A DNA stretch of 64,000 nt, from positions 39,743,525-39,807,524 of the forward strand of contig OZ023273.1 of NCBI GenBank assembly GCA_964007475.1, read 5' to 3'. The stretch is from Hybos culiciformis. Taxonomy: Eukaryota > Arthropoda > Insecta > Diptera > Hybotidae. The position numbers and the translations under genes are program-made. A model generated the notes under the pieces. It saw nothing but the letters and a program-made list of their open reading frames with translations. It made no database searches and had not been told where the DNA came from. Shown here one piece after another: positions 1-13,631 of this stretch (position 1 is its first letter; each line of letters opens with the position of its first letter).

Positions 1-565
1 AATCTACATTTCCCATTTTAAAATAAAATTACTCAACATCATAATCTATTTTTGACTAAGGCTAAAAGTATAATCAACTGATACGAAAAAATTCAAAAAG
101 GAGTACGGTCATACTGTACTGCACCGCGCATCCTGAATATCATCACTCTATTTAGTTATATAAAATAAGGTAGGTACCTACCTAGATAATAATGAATAGG
201 AAAACAAATCTACTGGTAACTGTAGATACCTACTAACGAATGTTATCTAGCAGAGTATCTAACAAAATTTACCTAAATTAAGTTAAATAATAGCTGAAAT
301 ATAACCTTTGTGCCTATCATAATCTATTAATTAGGTAATCAGAAATATATTACCAAGAAAAATATAAACATTTATTTTACAAAAGATAATTAAATTTTGT
401 TATTTTTTACAAACTCAATTAAATCTTATTATCTTTGTATACCCACAAACGCAAATTTTTTCCAATAAATTATTAGTACTTAATCAAAAAAAAAATTACT
501 TTTTATAACAGGTTGGTAATAAACATTTTAAATCCGGCAACAATAATTAATTGACATAATACTAA
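1..565. other. Upstream region of the NSD/Mes-4 gene
   Basis: AT-rich sequence with no convincing reading frame. It should hold the promoter and 5' UTR of the methyltransferase gene that starts at 566. A TATA-like string (ATATAAAATAAGG) lies near 158-171, directly before a GGTAGGTACCTACC run of the kind that recurs in this window near 34330, 43310, 43600 and 48130. Transcription start cannot be placed from sequence alone. Confidence 0.4.
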
Positions 566-3500
566 ATGGATAATTTTAATAAGCATCTTGATCTAAGTGG
601 TAAATATTTCTCTTTAATTTTAAAAACTGAATACCTACCTAATATTATTAATTTTTTTAAATGTTTTTAATTTTTAGTTAAATTGATGCCATTAGAAGCA
701 GAAATTGTAAAAAGGATATCAAATCAAAACAAAAAGAGCCCGAATAACCAAAAAATGCCACCTTATAAATCTAAATCTGCTGAAAAAATTACCAATAATG
801 ATCGCAGTTCTAGCAAAAGTAAAATTTAGAGATTATTTTATATTCAGTCAAATTATAAAAAGGCATTATGTTATTTAATTGATCAGAAATATCCTAAAAT
901 TTATTAGAAATATTTTAATGCATTTACCTTCCCTACTTCTCTACAGGTTTACCTAGAACCTGTGGGTAAGATTCAAAAAAAAATTTTCCATCCCAATTTC
1001 TAAATGATCTCGTAGAACGAAATTTTTTTTCAATGAGGCCGACGATCAAAATCAATTAAATTTGAGGATCGGAAATTTTTTTCAAGATTAGCGATTGGCG
1101 AATTTAAAGGAAAATTCTGAACAAAGCAAAGTATTGCGTTTCAGTTAAAAAAATGGAAAATATGATTTTAAGAAAAATTCCTAAAAAAAGATCATAGGTC
1201 ATAGAACCTGAATTTTTTTTTAAAAATTTATAATAATAAATTTTTTTGACCCCAAATTAATTTATTTTAATTAAAAGTTCCTATTCTGACAAACTTTCCC
1301 TTTTACTTATTTTTTTCAATCGATTACTATTTCTAATTACATTCTTTTTCTTAAATCGTTGTTCTCCTTTTTTAATTTTTCAATACGAGGTTTGCTAGAA
1401 TCAATTCTTTAGAGAAAACACGACGGTGTCAAGCTTCGGGAAGCATTTCGCATTTGTATCTGTTTTGTATTTTCAGCGTGTACCAGGTACCATTTTTTAT
1501 GGCATCTTTGTAATATTTGTAAAATTATCATTCATTACAAAATAAAAATTAAATTTTAATAGATTTTTATGGTACATTTTGCACTGATAGATTTAATGTG
1601 TAAGATTTTATATGATATATCTTATAATGCACAATTTTGTAATGCACGATTTTGTTATGCAAGATTTTGTAATACACGGTGTAGTAATGTAGTTTGGAAA
1701 ACCTTCGGGTTTGGGTTATCAAAAAGGTGCTAATCCTACCAAGTAGAGTAATAGTAATAAATTAATAATAATATCTTTCTTTGTAGTCTAATGCTTTCAG
1801 AAACTATTATTTTTACTTATGTTTTAGTTTTTGAATTTGTAGTTAATTGTATAAAATTTTAAACTCCTTTATTTATTGTAGTCATTTCTGCATTGCAAAT
1901 TTGTAAAATTTTTTATTTGATTATATTCTGTGTTTGTATTATAATATTATTGAATTGAGCTTGATCTAAGGTCCAAGCTAAATGAATATATTTATTACAC
2001 GAATTCTTACCTTAGATTAGGGTACCTACTAAAACATACCCATTTAAAATACTTCAATTATATCAGAAAATTGCAAAACTGAATTCCAGTTAACAGATAC
2101 TACGCACGAAAATACTTACAAAAAAAATATTCATTAAATGTCTAATTGATATCGAAAATTAATTAAATTTAATTGTTTTTATGACTAAAAAAGACGTATA
2201 ATTTCGATCTACTGTAGTTTTTCGTAATTATCACTTTGATAATCTTTCAATTCATTAAATTTATACACCAATTATAAATTTCCTATTTGTTCAAATTAAA
2301 GTTCATATTTTTTGAATATAAATTAACTTATTTTAAGTAAAGAAAAGGTAAATATGTACAGGTAGGTATACATGGTTTGTTAAAAAAAAACAAAGTATAT
2401 ACAACTAATAAAATGAATAATTCCACAATTTTTTTTTATTCTTTTTATAGATTGTAAATTTTCAAATAATAGCATTCTGCAAAATTATTTTTCGTATATA
2501 AATTAAAGATTAATAATACATATTGTAATTATATTTTTATTCGTTTGCAGGAATTTCTGAAAAAAATATTATCAAACAGCTGAGATCAAGTTTAAGTCCG
2601 AAATTTATAGGATCTAGTGAAATTCTCCCAACTAGCCGTCGAAGTTTACAACGTAATCTTACCACTTTATCAAACTTCAAATCATTACCTTCGCCGCAAG
2701 CATCAGCAAAACCTCAAGCTCTAGGTATCAGCGATTGTGTTTTAGAATCAAATAATTTAATTTTTGACAACAATAATACAATAAGTTCGTTACCTATAGC
2801 ATCTGATAATAGTTTTAAATCAGCAGGTCAAAACTCATTAGAAAATAATGAAAAAATTAGATTAATTAAAAATAACTATTTTTCTCAACCAATATCAAAT
2901 TATTTCAAAAATATTTCAATTGAAAAATGCAAAGAAGTTCAACAAAAACAACATTGTGATGAGAATGATGTCTCCTTAAATTATATTGATTATGAAAATA
3001 TTATTCCTTTTCATAAGACAAGAAAAAAAATAATTTTAAAAAAACTGTTGGTTAAAGTGCAACGGTGCAAAATGATTTATAAGAAACTAAAAAAAAATCG
3101 AAGAAAGACAACAAAAAATTTCAAAAAGTTAACTGATCATCCCAAAAATAAATTTATAATTCAATCTATATTGGATTTAAATTTAGAAAACTCTAATAAT
3201 AATTTGAATGAAATAAGGCCATTAACGGATGAAAATATTGATAGTAACTGTGGCTTTAAGGAAATAAATAGCACAAATAATTTGATGATGGAAATTAATG
3301 AAGAAGATTCCATTCCATTGAAATTAGATAGTAATTGTTAGTAATTGTTAAAAATTTTTTTTATTTATTTCGTTATCATGTGGGAACTAAATTTAGGGCA
3401 ATTCACTCTTATTATACGGTATTAGCAAACTAAGAATTTTTCATCAGAGATCCTTAAATTTTCTTAATATCTTAATCCATAATTTTCAATAAATTAAAAG

Positions 3501-6500
3501 TTAAGCGAAAATTTTAATTTGTTTTTAAACTAAAATTATTGTATTTCTTTTAAATGAATTAGTAGAGACAATTCCTCAAAAATTTCTTATTATAATTATG
3601 TATTTTTGGATTCAAGTCATTCTTTTAAACCAATGAAGAGAAAAAACATTTTTTTTCGTAAGTAAAACAATTCACAGTTTGATTTTGCAAATTCTGTGAG
3701 GGGATAAAAGTTTTTTGTTGTATTTAATTTATTTTCTCAAGTATAATTAATACCCTTTGATCGCTGATTGAATCTAATATCTAGGTGCAGAATTTTATGT
3801 TTGGATTTCAATGTATTATTATTTAATTTTTAGATTACATCAAAACAGAATGAATCTTTTTTTTAATTACAGTATTTCCGCTTCGTAATGATTCAAAACT
3901 CAATTTGATAAAAATTGATAAATATGAAGATAATAATCAAGAATTAATAAATTTTGCTGAACAAGACACTGACAATTTATCTAGCGCTGACGCTGATAAA
4001 CATTTTACAAAAGTTTTTGATGCGAATAAATTCAAGAAATCAGAATTCTCTTATTCCGAAAAAAATGAAGTCGAAAATGATTCTACAAAAATTTTAAATA
4101 TAGATAGCCCCATCGTATATAAACCAGATTCACAAAATTCCCAAAATGAAGCATCTAATTTGATTGACAAAAAATCTACTATTTTAAATAAGGAATCGAG
4201 AAACTTAAAAAAAAAAAAAAAAAAATTAAGTAATATAAAAAAGTCTCCCGAAATAGAGAGAAAAAGAGAAGAAGCAACTTCGAAAAATTTGAATCCCATT
4301 GAATCAACAAATGAATTAACACCAAAAGATTCCAAAAGTAATCTGCGATTGAGTCCTAGGCGAAAAGAATTGAAGAAAACAGAAGAATTCAAAAAAAGGA
4401 ATATAAAAAAAGTAAATAAAATTGTTGAAGAAAATCAAAACTCAATGTCAAAAATCAATTCTAAAACCATATTATCATCTGTTGAAAAAGGCAAAAGTCG
4501 TGAAATTTCATTGAAAACATCTGATGATAGGGATAGCATTGAAAAAAAATTAGACACTGAGGTTGAAAGTATCGAAAAACACCACATAGACGCTGAAGCT
4601 GAATATTTGCCACTATTAGGAAATAATTTTGAAACCCACACTTCAGGGGCAAAAAATCTAAATGCAATGGATACTTGTTCCAATATGTCGGCATTAACTT
4701 TAGATATTAAACTAGAAGAAGAAAAATGTTTTCATGAAACTCAAACTTCAATCACTGAAAACAAAGAGGTTTCAAAAGTTGAACAACATTGTTATAATTC
4801 ACTCGAGTCAAAACAGTTGTCGAGTAAGGATAAAACTTTAGAAATATCTGTACTTGATGGTTCAAACTTGAGAAGCACTGAAGAATCTAAAATTCTCGAT
4901 GCATCGATAATTGAAATGGAAACAGAAATTGGAGCCATAATATGTGAAAATCCAATAAATATTAATCATTCACCAATAAACCAAATTGATCGTGTAATAA
5001 ATTTTTTTGATAAGAATAAAGAAATCATTGATTTTCCGAGGTCACCATCATCGAATTCAGATAGTGCAAAAGGGTCATCAATTCATGATGAATGTGATCA
5101 AAAACTGAATGAAATCGACTTAGTTGCAAATGATTTTATAATTGGAAATATTTTTTGGGGTAGAGTGTCGAGATTTCCATTCTGGCCATGTATTATTTGG
5201 CCAGATCCAAGTGGTTTAATTACTGGGACAACAAAAAACATAGAAAGAATCCATGTCAAGTTTTTTGCTGATAATGGCAGACGTTCTTGGATAACTAAGA
5301 AAAATATAATTCCATACATTGGACGTCGGGAATATGAAGATAAAGCAAACGAAATAGCCAAGACGTTTGGAAAAAATTCTGCTAAAATTTATTCTGTTCC
5401 AAACCCTGCTAAAAAGACGTGGATCCGAGCTTGTGAAGAGGCAGATATTTTATTAAAATGCCCTAGGGAAGAACGTTATGAACAATTTCAAGAAGTTTTA
5501 AAGCAATCAATGTAAGTAATATTTTAATTATTTTAAAGTAGTTTTAAATCAGTTCATTGTGTAATAAAGTAATATAGAGGATAAACAATGAAAATTCTTT
5601 GACATAAAACGGGTTAAAAATATGTATTGCATGTATGTACTTTTTAATTTGTTACATAAATACGTACAGACTTAAATTTTTGGAGTGCCCCCCTAATACC
5701 AATAATCAAAATATGATATTCTTCTGGTATTTCTCAATGAATTTTTGTTTTTGTAATGGCTCGATAATTTTTTTAATGTTATTTTAAATTTTTTAAAAAA
5801 TCTAATCTTTTCCTTCTTTTTACGACAAAATTTTATAATTTTTAGAAGTTGGATCGAAATAAATAGGGAAAACAAAAGAATTTCTTTGTCATCAAGAAAC
5901 TCTTTTTGTTCGAGCGATTCATTGGATATTGTTTCAAATACAAATGGATACAACAAAAGAACTCGTTCACCAACCCCAGAGAGTCCAGCATTTGAAGATA
6001 ACTCTAAGAAAATAAGCAGCGATTTTAAACAATTTGTAAAACGTCAAAGACTTGATTTAAATTTATCAACGAATCAGAATCCATTTAATACATTTCAGGA
6101 TTTGTATAAATTTTTGAGAGAAAATCTTAATCCTAGTAATGAAGATGCTTTTCGATTTCACTTGGAGTCCTTGTGGAAACTCAGAAAGCCCAAAATAGCC
6201 AATTCGGCTCGTACTTCTAATAGAGTTCAATTATTGGTTGAGAAAAATTTTAGAAAATCATTGGAATTATCTAAGAAAGCGCAGACAAAATCGCTAGATG
6301 GTGAAGTTGGACGAGCCAAACGGGAAAAAATTGAAATTAATGTTAGCAAGCCCCTGGAACAAGTTATTCACGACATTGTTGAATTGCCAAAAAACTATTT
6401 GTTTCAAAAACTGAAAAAAGGGTTTTGCTGTAGAATTTGTCTTAAGCCTACAGAAGAGCCAACCTTTAAATGTATAACTCCTAATTGTAACACTTGGATG

Positions 6501-9500
6501 CATGTAAATTGTGCACAGGACGCAAAATCAAATGGTAGTGATAATATTACTGAGAATCCGAAAATATATCCTTCCACAAGTGTAGGAAATAAAGCATCAA
6601 TAAAATTTAATGATGAGCTTCCTACCATCACTACAATGAGTGATAACGAAAAATGTCCCGCTTGTAAATTAAATTTGCCTGTAAAGTGTTTTATTTGTAA
6701 TTCAGCAACGAATGCAAAAATTGATGATTGTATGCCAAACAATTTGAAAATAGAATTATCTCAAGCAGGTCAACTTATAAAATGTCAGCACAATCAATGT
6801 GGACGATATTTTCATCAAAAGTGTTTGAAGCAATGGCCTCAGGCAATTATAAAAAAATTGAATGATAAAATTGAAATTTTATGTCCTAGTCACACATGTC
6901 AAACATGTATATCAGATAATCCTAAAGAAAAGTTTTTACAAGTTTCGAAACCAGTTAAATGTGTTATGTGCCCTGCCGCTTATCACATGGATTCAACATG
7001 TAAGTATGTGAATCTAAGTAAAAAATTAAAAGATTTGGATTGATTAAAAAATATTCATTTGAAAAATTAAATTTGTAATAATAATAATTAGTCTGTTGTT
7101 AGGTCATTGCTTTCAAAATATAAGTACAGTTCTTTATACACTATATTTCTAGTATTTTCATATTTTATTGGTGATAATCACTACACTTTTAATTATATTT
7201 ATGTTATGCCTTGTTCACACTTCGCTAATTTAACATGTTCGAAAGGAGTTAAACATCTTTGGAAAATCGACCGTTCAGACGATGTTTTTCGTATGTTAAC
7301 ATGTTTAGCTCTGTCAGATAAAAAATTTCAAATAATACCGAAGATAAGCTCAAAGGAACTGACGCGCCCAAAAAAGTTAAAATATATGAAGTTGTGTCAA
7401 GGTTAATAACTCGCGCGTCATTTATCATGAGTGTATCTCCACTTTTATAAAATTTTAAAGTCAAAAATGGCATACCAAGTAAAAAGTAATGCATACTGAA
7501 TATTGCATAACAAAATATTATTCAAAAATTACTCATTCATCCCTGAAAATTAACATGTTTTTGTAGAAACATGTTGAAGAACGTGTTTCTGTTTTAATTT
7601 TTTTACTATGAAAAAACAACATCAAAAACACCAACGGAACATGTTCGTTGTCCGAACATGTTAAATTAGCTAAGTGTAAACAAGCTATTACAGTAGATTT
7701 TTCCAAATTAATAAATCTTACGACCCAAATTAATAAATCTTACGATAAATTTACTTACGATAAATTTTTTGTTCATTTTTTAACACAAAATATTTAAAAA
7801 AAAATATAGAAAAATAATTTTGTAATAAAATTTTATTACAAATAAATTTGAAATAAAAATAAATTTCTTAATTCAACACATATCACATTTCATAATCTTC
7901 AAAAAAGCTGTGCTATTTGTATTATGAGAAACTCCAATTATATATTGAAAAAATAAAAAAAAAGAATGAAAAAATAAAAAAAACTAAAAAAAAGAATGAA
8001 AAAAAAAATACGAAACATGGGATTAGTTGTTCACCACATCCTCGTTGTTAATGATGGGTTTAAAGCAGAGAGTGAACCAGCTTTTACAAGCTATAATATA
8101 TTCATACGATAAAATGTCCGTACGATAAAGTGTTCATACGATGAAATGTCCATACGATAAAATGTCCATACGATAAAATGTGCGTACGATAAATTGTCCA
8201 TACAATAAAGTGCCCATACGATAAACTGCGCGTGATAAACTGCCTTACGATAAACTGCATACGATAAAAAGTCTGGTTCATTTTTTAAATTATAATTAAT
8301 TTCTTTTAAAATGTCTGTTACAATGTTTAAATTATACATAAAAATAAAATATTTTAAGGTATTCCAGCTGGATCATTTCTTCTAACGACTAATGAAATGA
8401 TTTGCCATCGTCATCGCAATATGAAGGTGATTTGTAATACAGATTGGTGTTTCATTTGTTCTAAGGTTGGTTCTTTGATATGCTGCGAAATGTGTCCAGC
8501 TTCATTCCATCTAGAATGTTTAAATATATCTGATATACCTGAAGATGGATATTTATGTGAAGAATGTGAAACAGGTCGGTTACCTTTGTATGGGGAAATG
8601 GTTTGGGCGAAATACAGATCTTTTAATTGGTGGCCTGGTAATTTTCGTAGTACAATTTTTGTATATGTTTATATAATCAAAATGGTTTAATTTCAGGAAT
8701 TATTCTTCCACCATCAGAAGTTCCATTAAAAATGCAGCGTATAAAACACGATAAATTTTCTTTTTGTGTTCGTTTTTTCGGGACTCACGATCACGGATGG
8801 CTAAGTCGAAATAGAGTTTTTCTTTATCATGACGACGATTGGAAATTCGTTGATAGTAAGGAACAAAACAAACATTATTCTACAGCAATCGAGGAATGCC
8901 GTTTAGTTTCTGACTTGTTGAAATCAAAGAAAATTGAATTAAAAGTAAAAGATAATAAAAAACTTCATGTAGCTCCTCAACCATATAAGAAAATTTTCGT
9001 TAATAGAGCAGTGCCACCAGTAAGTATTTCAGACATAACAGACTTAAGTGAATTCAATCCCTGTAATTGTAATTCAAAAATGGCAAATCCTTGTGGACCA
9101 GGAAGTAATTGTTTGAATCGTTTGTTATTTACTGAATGTCATCCTAAACTTTGTCCTGCTAAAGATAAATGTGAGAATCAAATGTTTGAAAAACGGTTGT
9201 ATGCTCCGATAAATTTAATGCCAACTTCTGATAAAGGTTTTGGTTTATTTAGTGAAATTATGATAAACGCAGGTGCATTTGTTATTGAATACGTGGGTGA
9301 ATTAATTAATGATGTAGAATTAAAACGAAGAATTTCTCAAAAGCAAGAAGCAAAAGATGAAAATTACTATTTTTTGGATTTGGAATTTATAAAACAACAG
9401 AGAATTATAATTGATGCTGGCCCAAAAGGAAATTTAGCACGATTCATGAATCATTCGTGTGAACCAAACTGTTATACACAAAAATGGACTGTAAATGGAA

Positions 9501-10492
9501 TTCCAAGAGTAGGAATATTCGCTCTGCATGATATTCCACCGGTGATTTTGATTACATGATTACATTCGAAATTATTTTAAAATTAATTTTTTTTGATACC
9601 CTTTTAGAAAACTGAGCTAACATTCAATTATCTTTGCGATGGCCATGAAAAAACTAAATGTTATTGTGGAACTGAAAAATGTGTGGGGTATATTGGAGCT
9701 AAATACAAAAAGCCTGAAAAGAATGTAACTATAATCTCAATCAATATCTGAATAATAATCATAATTGCGTATAATTTTTCTTCGTTGATTTAGAATCAAT
9801 TCAGAGTCAAAATGGCTGGAACTACGAATCTGATATTTGACACTAAGGTAGATCTCGTCAAACGGGTTTCATTCAAGGACACATATATTCTCCTAGGTTT
9901 CTACCAAACATTCATGAAAAAATACATAATATATCATAAACGAAATATATCATAAACGAAATATGTGGCCCAATTTCGATTTAAAATACTTTCGGCTACA
10001 TTTTTATACAGTCGATCTCCATCCATATACAAATTTACATCGAAATTTTCTTTCATCACCCAATACAAATCCTTGAGGCACAATCGGGGCTTCATTTTTT
10101 TTTTTGTTAAATATAAACTAATAAACAAAATTAATCAGTGAGTTTAGTTTTATTTTTTTCTATTACATTTCACAGTTGAAAAATGACATTTGATAGTTAT
10201 ATAAATACAGTCAATAAAATTAAAAGACAATAAAATTAAGCAACTTTTATTTAAAAAATTGGTCTATGAATTAAATTAAAAATTTTTTAATTAGTTTTCT
10301 TACTCAGTATTAATCATGTTATGTGATTGAGAAACTAAATTGTTTATTTGAAATTTAATTTTAAACTCATTGTAGGAATCAAAAGTTCAACTGAAGTCAG
10401 ATAATGCAAACTCAAAGAAACTAAAATTTAAAATATCCAATTTAAATAAAACTGCAAGAAATACGGTGATGAAAAAAGGAAGGGAAGAATGA
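566..10492 (+). CDS. Mes-4 (NSD family): NSD/Mes-4-type histone H3K36 methyltransferase, nine coding exons
   Basis: Nuclear SET-domain enzyme expected to methylate histone H3 lysine 36. Coding exons: 566-599, 678-818, 2551-3330, 3873-5511, 5846-6999, 8359-8637, 8697-9541, 9608-9724, 10376-10492. They join in frame to about 1,701 aa. An in-frame TAA lies directly before the ATG, supporting this start. Domains in order: a long low-complexity Lys/Ser/Glu-rich N-terminus; PWWP1 about 735-840 (FPFWPCIIW); Cys/His-rich PHD fingers about 1055-1320 (WCFICSKVGSLICCEMCPAS in the last); PWWP2 about 1323-1410 (SFNWWPG); AWS about 1462-1510; SET about 1510-1625 with GFGLF, the cofactor-site RFMNHSCEPNC and LTFNY; post-SET CYCGTEKCVGYIG. 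Only a basic tail of about 40 residues follows, with no C-terminal PHD/C5HCH finger like that of vertebrate NSD1-3. Family assignment is firm; individual splice sites are by eye. Confidence 0.92.
1624..1690. repeat. 15-bp tandem repeat in NSD intron 2
   Basis: Four imperfect copies of a 15-bp unit close to TAATGCACGATTTTG, directly head to tail, inside intron 2 of the NSD gene. The rest of this 1.7-kb intron shows nothing recognisable. Confidence 0.6.
7209..7685. mobile_element. MITE in NSD intron 5 with 30+ bp inverted ends
   Basis: The left end (TTCACACTTCGCTAATTTAA near 7213) is matched inverted at the right end (TTAAATTAGCTAAGTGTAAA near 7661). Together they give roughly 33 bp of terminal inverted repeat bounding about 477 bp with no transposase. 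The target duplication is not certain; TTA is possible. The interior carries several copies of the palindrome AACATGTT. The reading frame across 7107-7406 is a by-product of the element. Confidence 0.7.
8104..8272. repeat. 16-17 bp minisatellite in NSD intron 5
   Basis: About eleven degenerate head-to-tail copies of a 16-17 bp unit close to ATACGATAAAATGTCC. It sits less than 100 bases before the acceptor of exon 6 (8359). The minus-strand reading frame 8091-8339 is only the translation of this repeat. Confidence 0.85.
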
Positions 10493-10751
10493 TGATTAAT
10501 AGTTTTTGATAAACTAATTATATTTTAGAATAAAATTTAAACTATTATTATTATATTATGTATCTATTTTTTAAAAAAAATATTTTAAAATGAAAAGCGT
10601 AAAACTTTTTATTCCGAGATTCTTGATCATTTTTATTATGAGAATGTTCAGTTGTTTAATAATTGTTGTTTAATAATTTGAGTATAAAAATGTGAACCTT
10701 GTAAAAGTTAGAAATGTACTTCACATAAATATTATTTTTAATGTATAGGCC

Positions 10752-10799
10752 AATAAAATCAAATGTTATTTATCTAGTTTATGAAAGTAAAAGAATAAA
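10752..10799 (+). promoter_or_regulatory. Candidate polyadenylation signals of the NSD gene
   Basis: AATAAA occurs at 10752-10757 and again at 10794-10799, about 260-300 nt after the NSD stop codon. Either would give an ordinary-length 3' UTR. The choice is inferred from position only. Confidence 0.45.
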
Positions 10800-13414
10800 T
10801 AAATTATTATCTTAGTAATTTTTTAGGCCTTCTTCCATTTTCTCCAAATCGTTTATTGCGAAATAAATATCTAAATCGTTATACCTATAAAACTTAAAAA
10901 AAAATCCATGTGATAAATACACAAAACTGTGAATCCTGCAGTAGAAAATTTCAATGTTTATCTTGGTGTCTATGCTTTAAATAAAGTTTTCTTTAGTCGA
11001 ATTAATTTTTTTTCAAACTATTAAACTATTTACCTACACAAAATTACGGTGTCTTTAAAAGCAACCTTCGGTTGGAATAGAAGTAATCAATTTTTTCACC
11101 TCTTGTTTTGGCAAATCTTTCAAAGTGACAAAAAGACAAGCTCATAATCAGGATTTTAACAATTATCATTATTAAAAAACATTCGACCAAACTAGAAACA
11201 AATTTAGTTAACAAATAAAATTAAACAATTTTTATAACATATTAAAAATGCAAAATTCTAACGAAAATAATTTTTTTTGTAATAGAGAAAATTAAAGTTT
11301 TTTTTCCAACTTGCACCTCTCAAAAAGATACACAACAACGGACAATTATAAAACAAAAATTTATATGATTCCAATCCAGAATATTTCAAGGAAAAAAAAT
11401 TGGATTTTAAACTAAAACAAAATCATAAGGTTTCAATTTTCCTCAAAATAGTTAAATTATCTTGGGGGGGAAAAAAACATATCTTATTTAAATTTGCTAG
11501 TTAATATATTTATCGTGATTTTGAACCAACTAGAATTCAATTTTGAATTTAAAAATTAAACATTTTTATTCTGTACATTTTTTATGTAAGTTATGATTGT
11601 AATGTTTTTATTAATTTTATTGTTTGAACTTAAAAAAAAAAAAAACAAAATAAATTGCAAAAAAAAAAAAATTAAAAATTTATTTTTTTTATATTTGAAG
11701 GATGCTAGGTGATAACGTTTGAAACTAAAATTGATACTAAAATAGCTCTTAGAAAGTTTTTTGTCATCTTTTTTATACATGTAAAATACAGATTGTATCT
11801 GGAATATATAGGTTTTCTTTCAGCTTCAAGAGAACGCATGCAGAATTTAAGTAATTAACATTTTATTTATCATACATTTTTAGTTCCGAAAAGTTTAAGA
11901 TTTAAGTCGAACCAGTTTTTACTTATGTTTCCGAAATAAAGTGCATTTGATTGGCTAAACCTCAGATAAGGAATTAAAGTAAAAAATTCTTAACTGATCC
12001 TCTGCTGCATAATTTTTAATGCAAGATGATCAATGTGAAATTTAATCTCATTCAGTTTGAAGTTAATATATATACATATATTAATTTCTCTTGCTTGCCA
12101 TTAAAGATGCATTAATTTTAAAGTTGTCAGCTGTAGTTTGTATGTACCAAAGAGAAATATTTAACGATCTTTTTTTTTTATAATTGAAACTTTTAAATAT
12201 AATATTCGTTCAGTTAAAGCTTTAAAAACGAAGAGATTTTCTTTGACATTTAAATGAAATTTTTATTTGGTTATTATCAATAAAATCAGTATGTTTCAGA
12301 CTGGTAATTAAGTCAGTTCAGTTTCTCTTCAAAAAAAAATTAATAAATAAAGCATTATATATATATTAACATAATTCAACATTTTAATTTTTATTTTTTT
12401 TTTATTAATTCGTTACATAAAATAAATATACAAATTGAGAAAAAAGTTTTTTTTTTTTAATAAATGCAATTTTCAAACAAAAACATTAAAAATAAAACTT
12501 TGGTTTCTATACATTTTTTTATGTACAACGGCGACGGACATTATTAACGCGTTTTGTGTACCAAAAAAAAAAATAAAATAAAAAATAAATAAGATATTTC
12601 TTTCACAAAAAAAAAAAGAAAAAAAAAGTTATATCGTTAAAGATTTTTTTTGTAAACAATTATTCCTCAACTATTATGTAATTATTTTTTTTATTTTCTT
12701 ATATTAATTAAATTTTTTTTTCTTTTTCAAATAGTTGAACATTAGGAACAAAATAATTAGATTTTTTGCAATACAAGTGCAAAGACAATAAAAAAAATTA
12801 TAATAATTATTGTTATACTTATTATATTATCAATTATTTTATTTGGGAAATATGTTTAACAGAAAAATGTTATCTAAAAATTTTTTTGAAATAAATTCTT
12901 ATTTTGAACAAAATAAAAAAATTTCAAAAGCTCTGGAAAAAAAAAAACAAAGTCTTAAGGAATTTGATGTTTTCATTTAAAAAAACTTACAAGAAATATT
13001 CTTTAATCATATTATTCATTTATCTACCAGTTTATATATCTTATAGATATAACAATTATTCAACTTATTTACTATACTTAAAATTAGTGATAAAGGATAA
13101 GTAAAAATATAACATTGTGTACACAGAGATAAAAAAATTAAAGTAGAAAGAAATTATTTTTATACATTTCTCAAAAAAAAAAAAATACGTTAATACAACC
13201 TTCAAGAGTAGGTCCGTAATTAAATCACAGGATGTATACAAATATACATAAAACGTTAAAATGTTAGAATAAAATATTGTGTTATAATAAATAAAAATTA
13301 TAATATTGCATAATTTTTTTTAAACACCTCTTTTTAAAAACAGAAATCAATCAAAGAGCCGTACAAATTACTATTTCTCATAAAAACCACAATTAGTTCA
13401 ATGATAAGTAACAT

Positions 13415-13631
13415 CATAGATTAAGAATACAGAAAGATTTATAGCTTCATACAACATTTTTTCAGCCTTTTTTGGTATTTTTATGTGAAGGTGTTAGTAA
13501 AACTAAATAAAATTCTTTTCATATATTGATAATTATTACGTATTTTATTTTGTTTTACTAACACATTCACATAAAAATACCAAAAATAATGTTGTATGAA
13601 GCTAACAATCTATGTGTATTCTTAATCTATG
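13415..13631. mobile_element. MITE with ~95-bp inverted arms and 7-bp target duplication (copy 1)
   Basis: Long imperfect inverted arms begin CATAGATTAAGAATAC and end GTATTCTTAATCTATG. The element is flanked on both sides by GTAACAT (13408-13414 and 13632-13638), a perfect 7-bp target-site duplication. The element is 217 bp and non-coding. A second, longer member of the same family lies at 34396-34786. Confidence 0.85.

Noticed and set aside
8091..8339. Minus-strand frame with repeated FIVWTFYRMD-like words
   Set aside because: A 16-17 bp minisatellite translated; not a gene.
9934..10128. Minus-strand frame in NSD intron 8 as a transposase remnant
   Set aside because: The text is suggestive but no diagnostic motif, inverted ends or target duplication can be seen.
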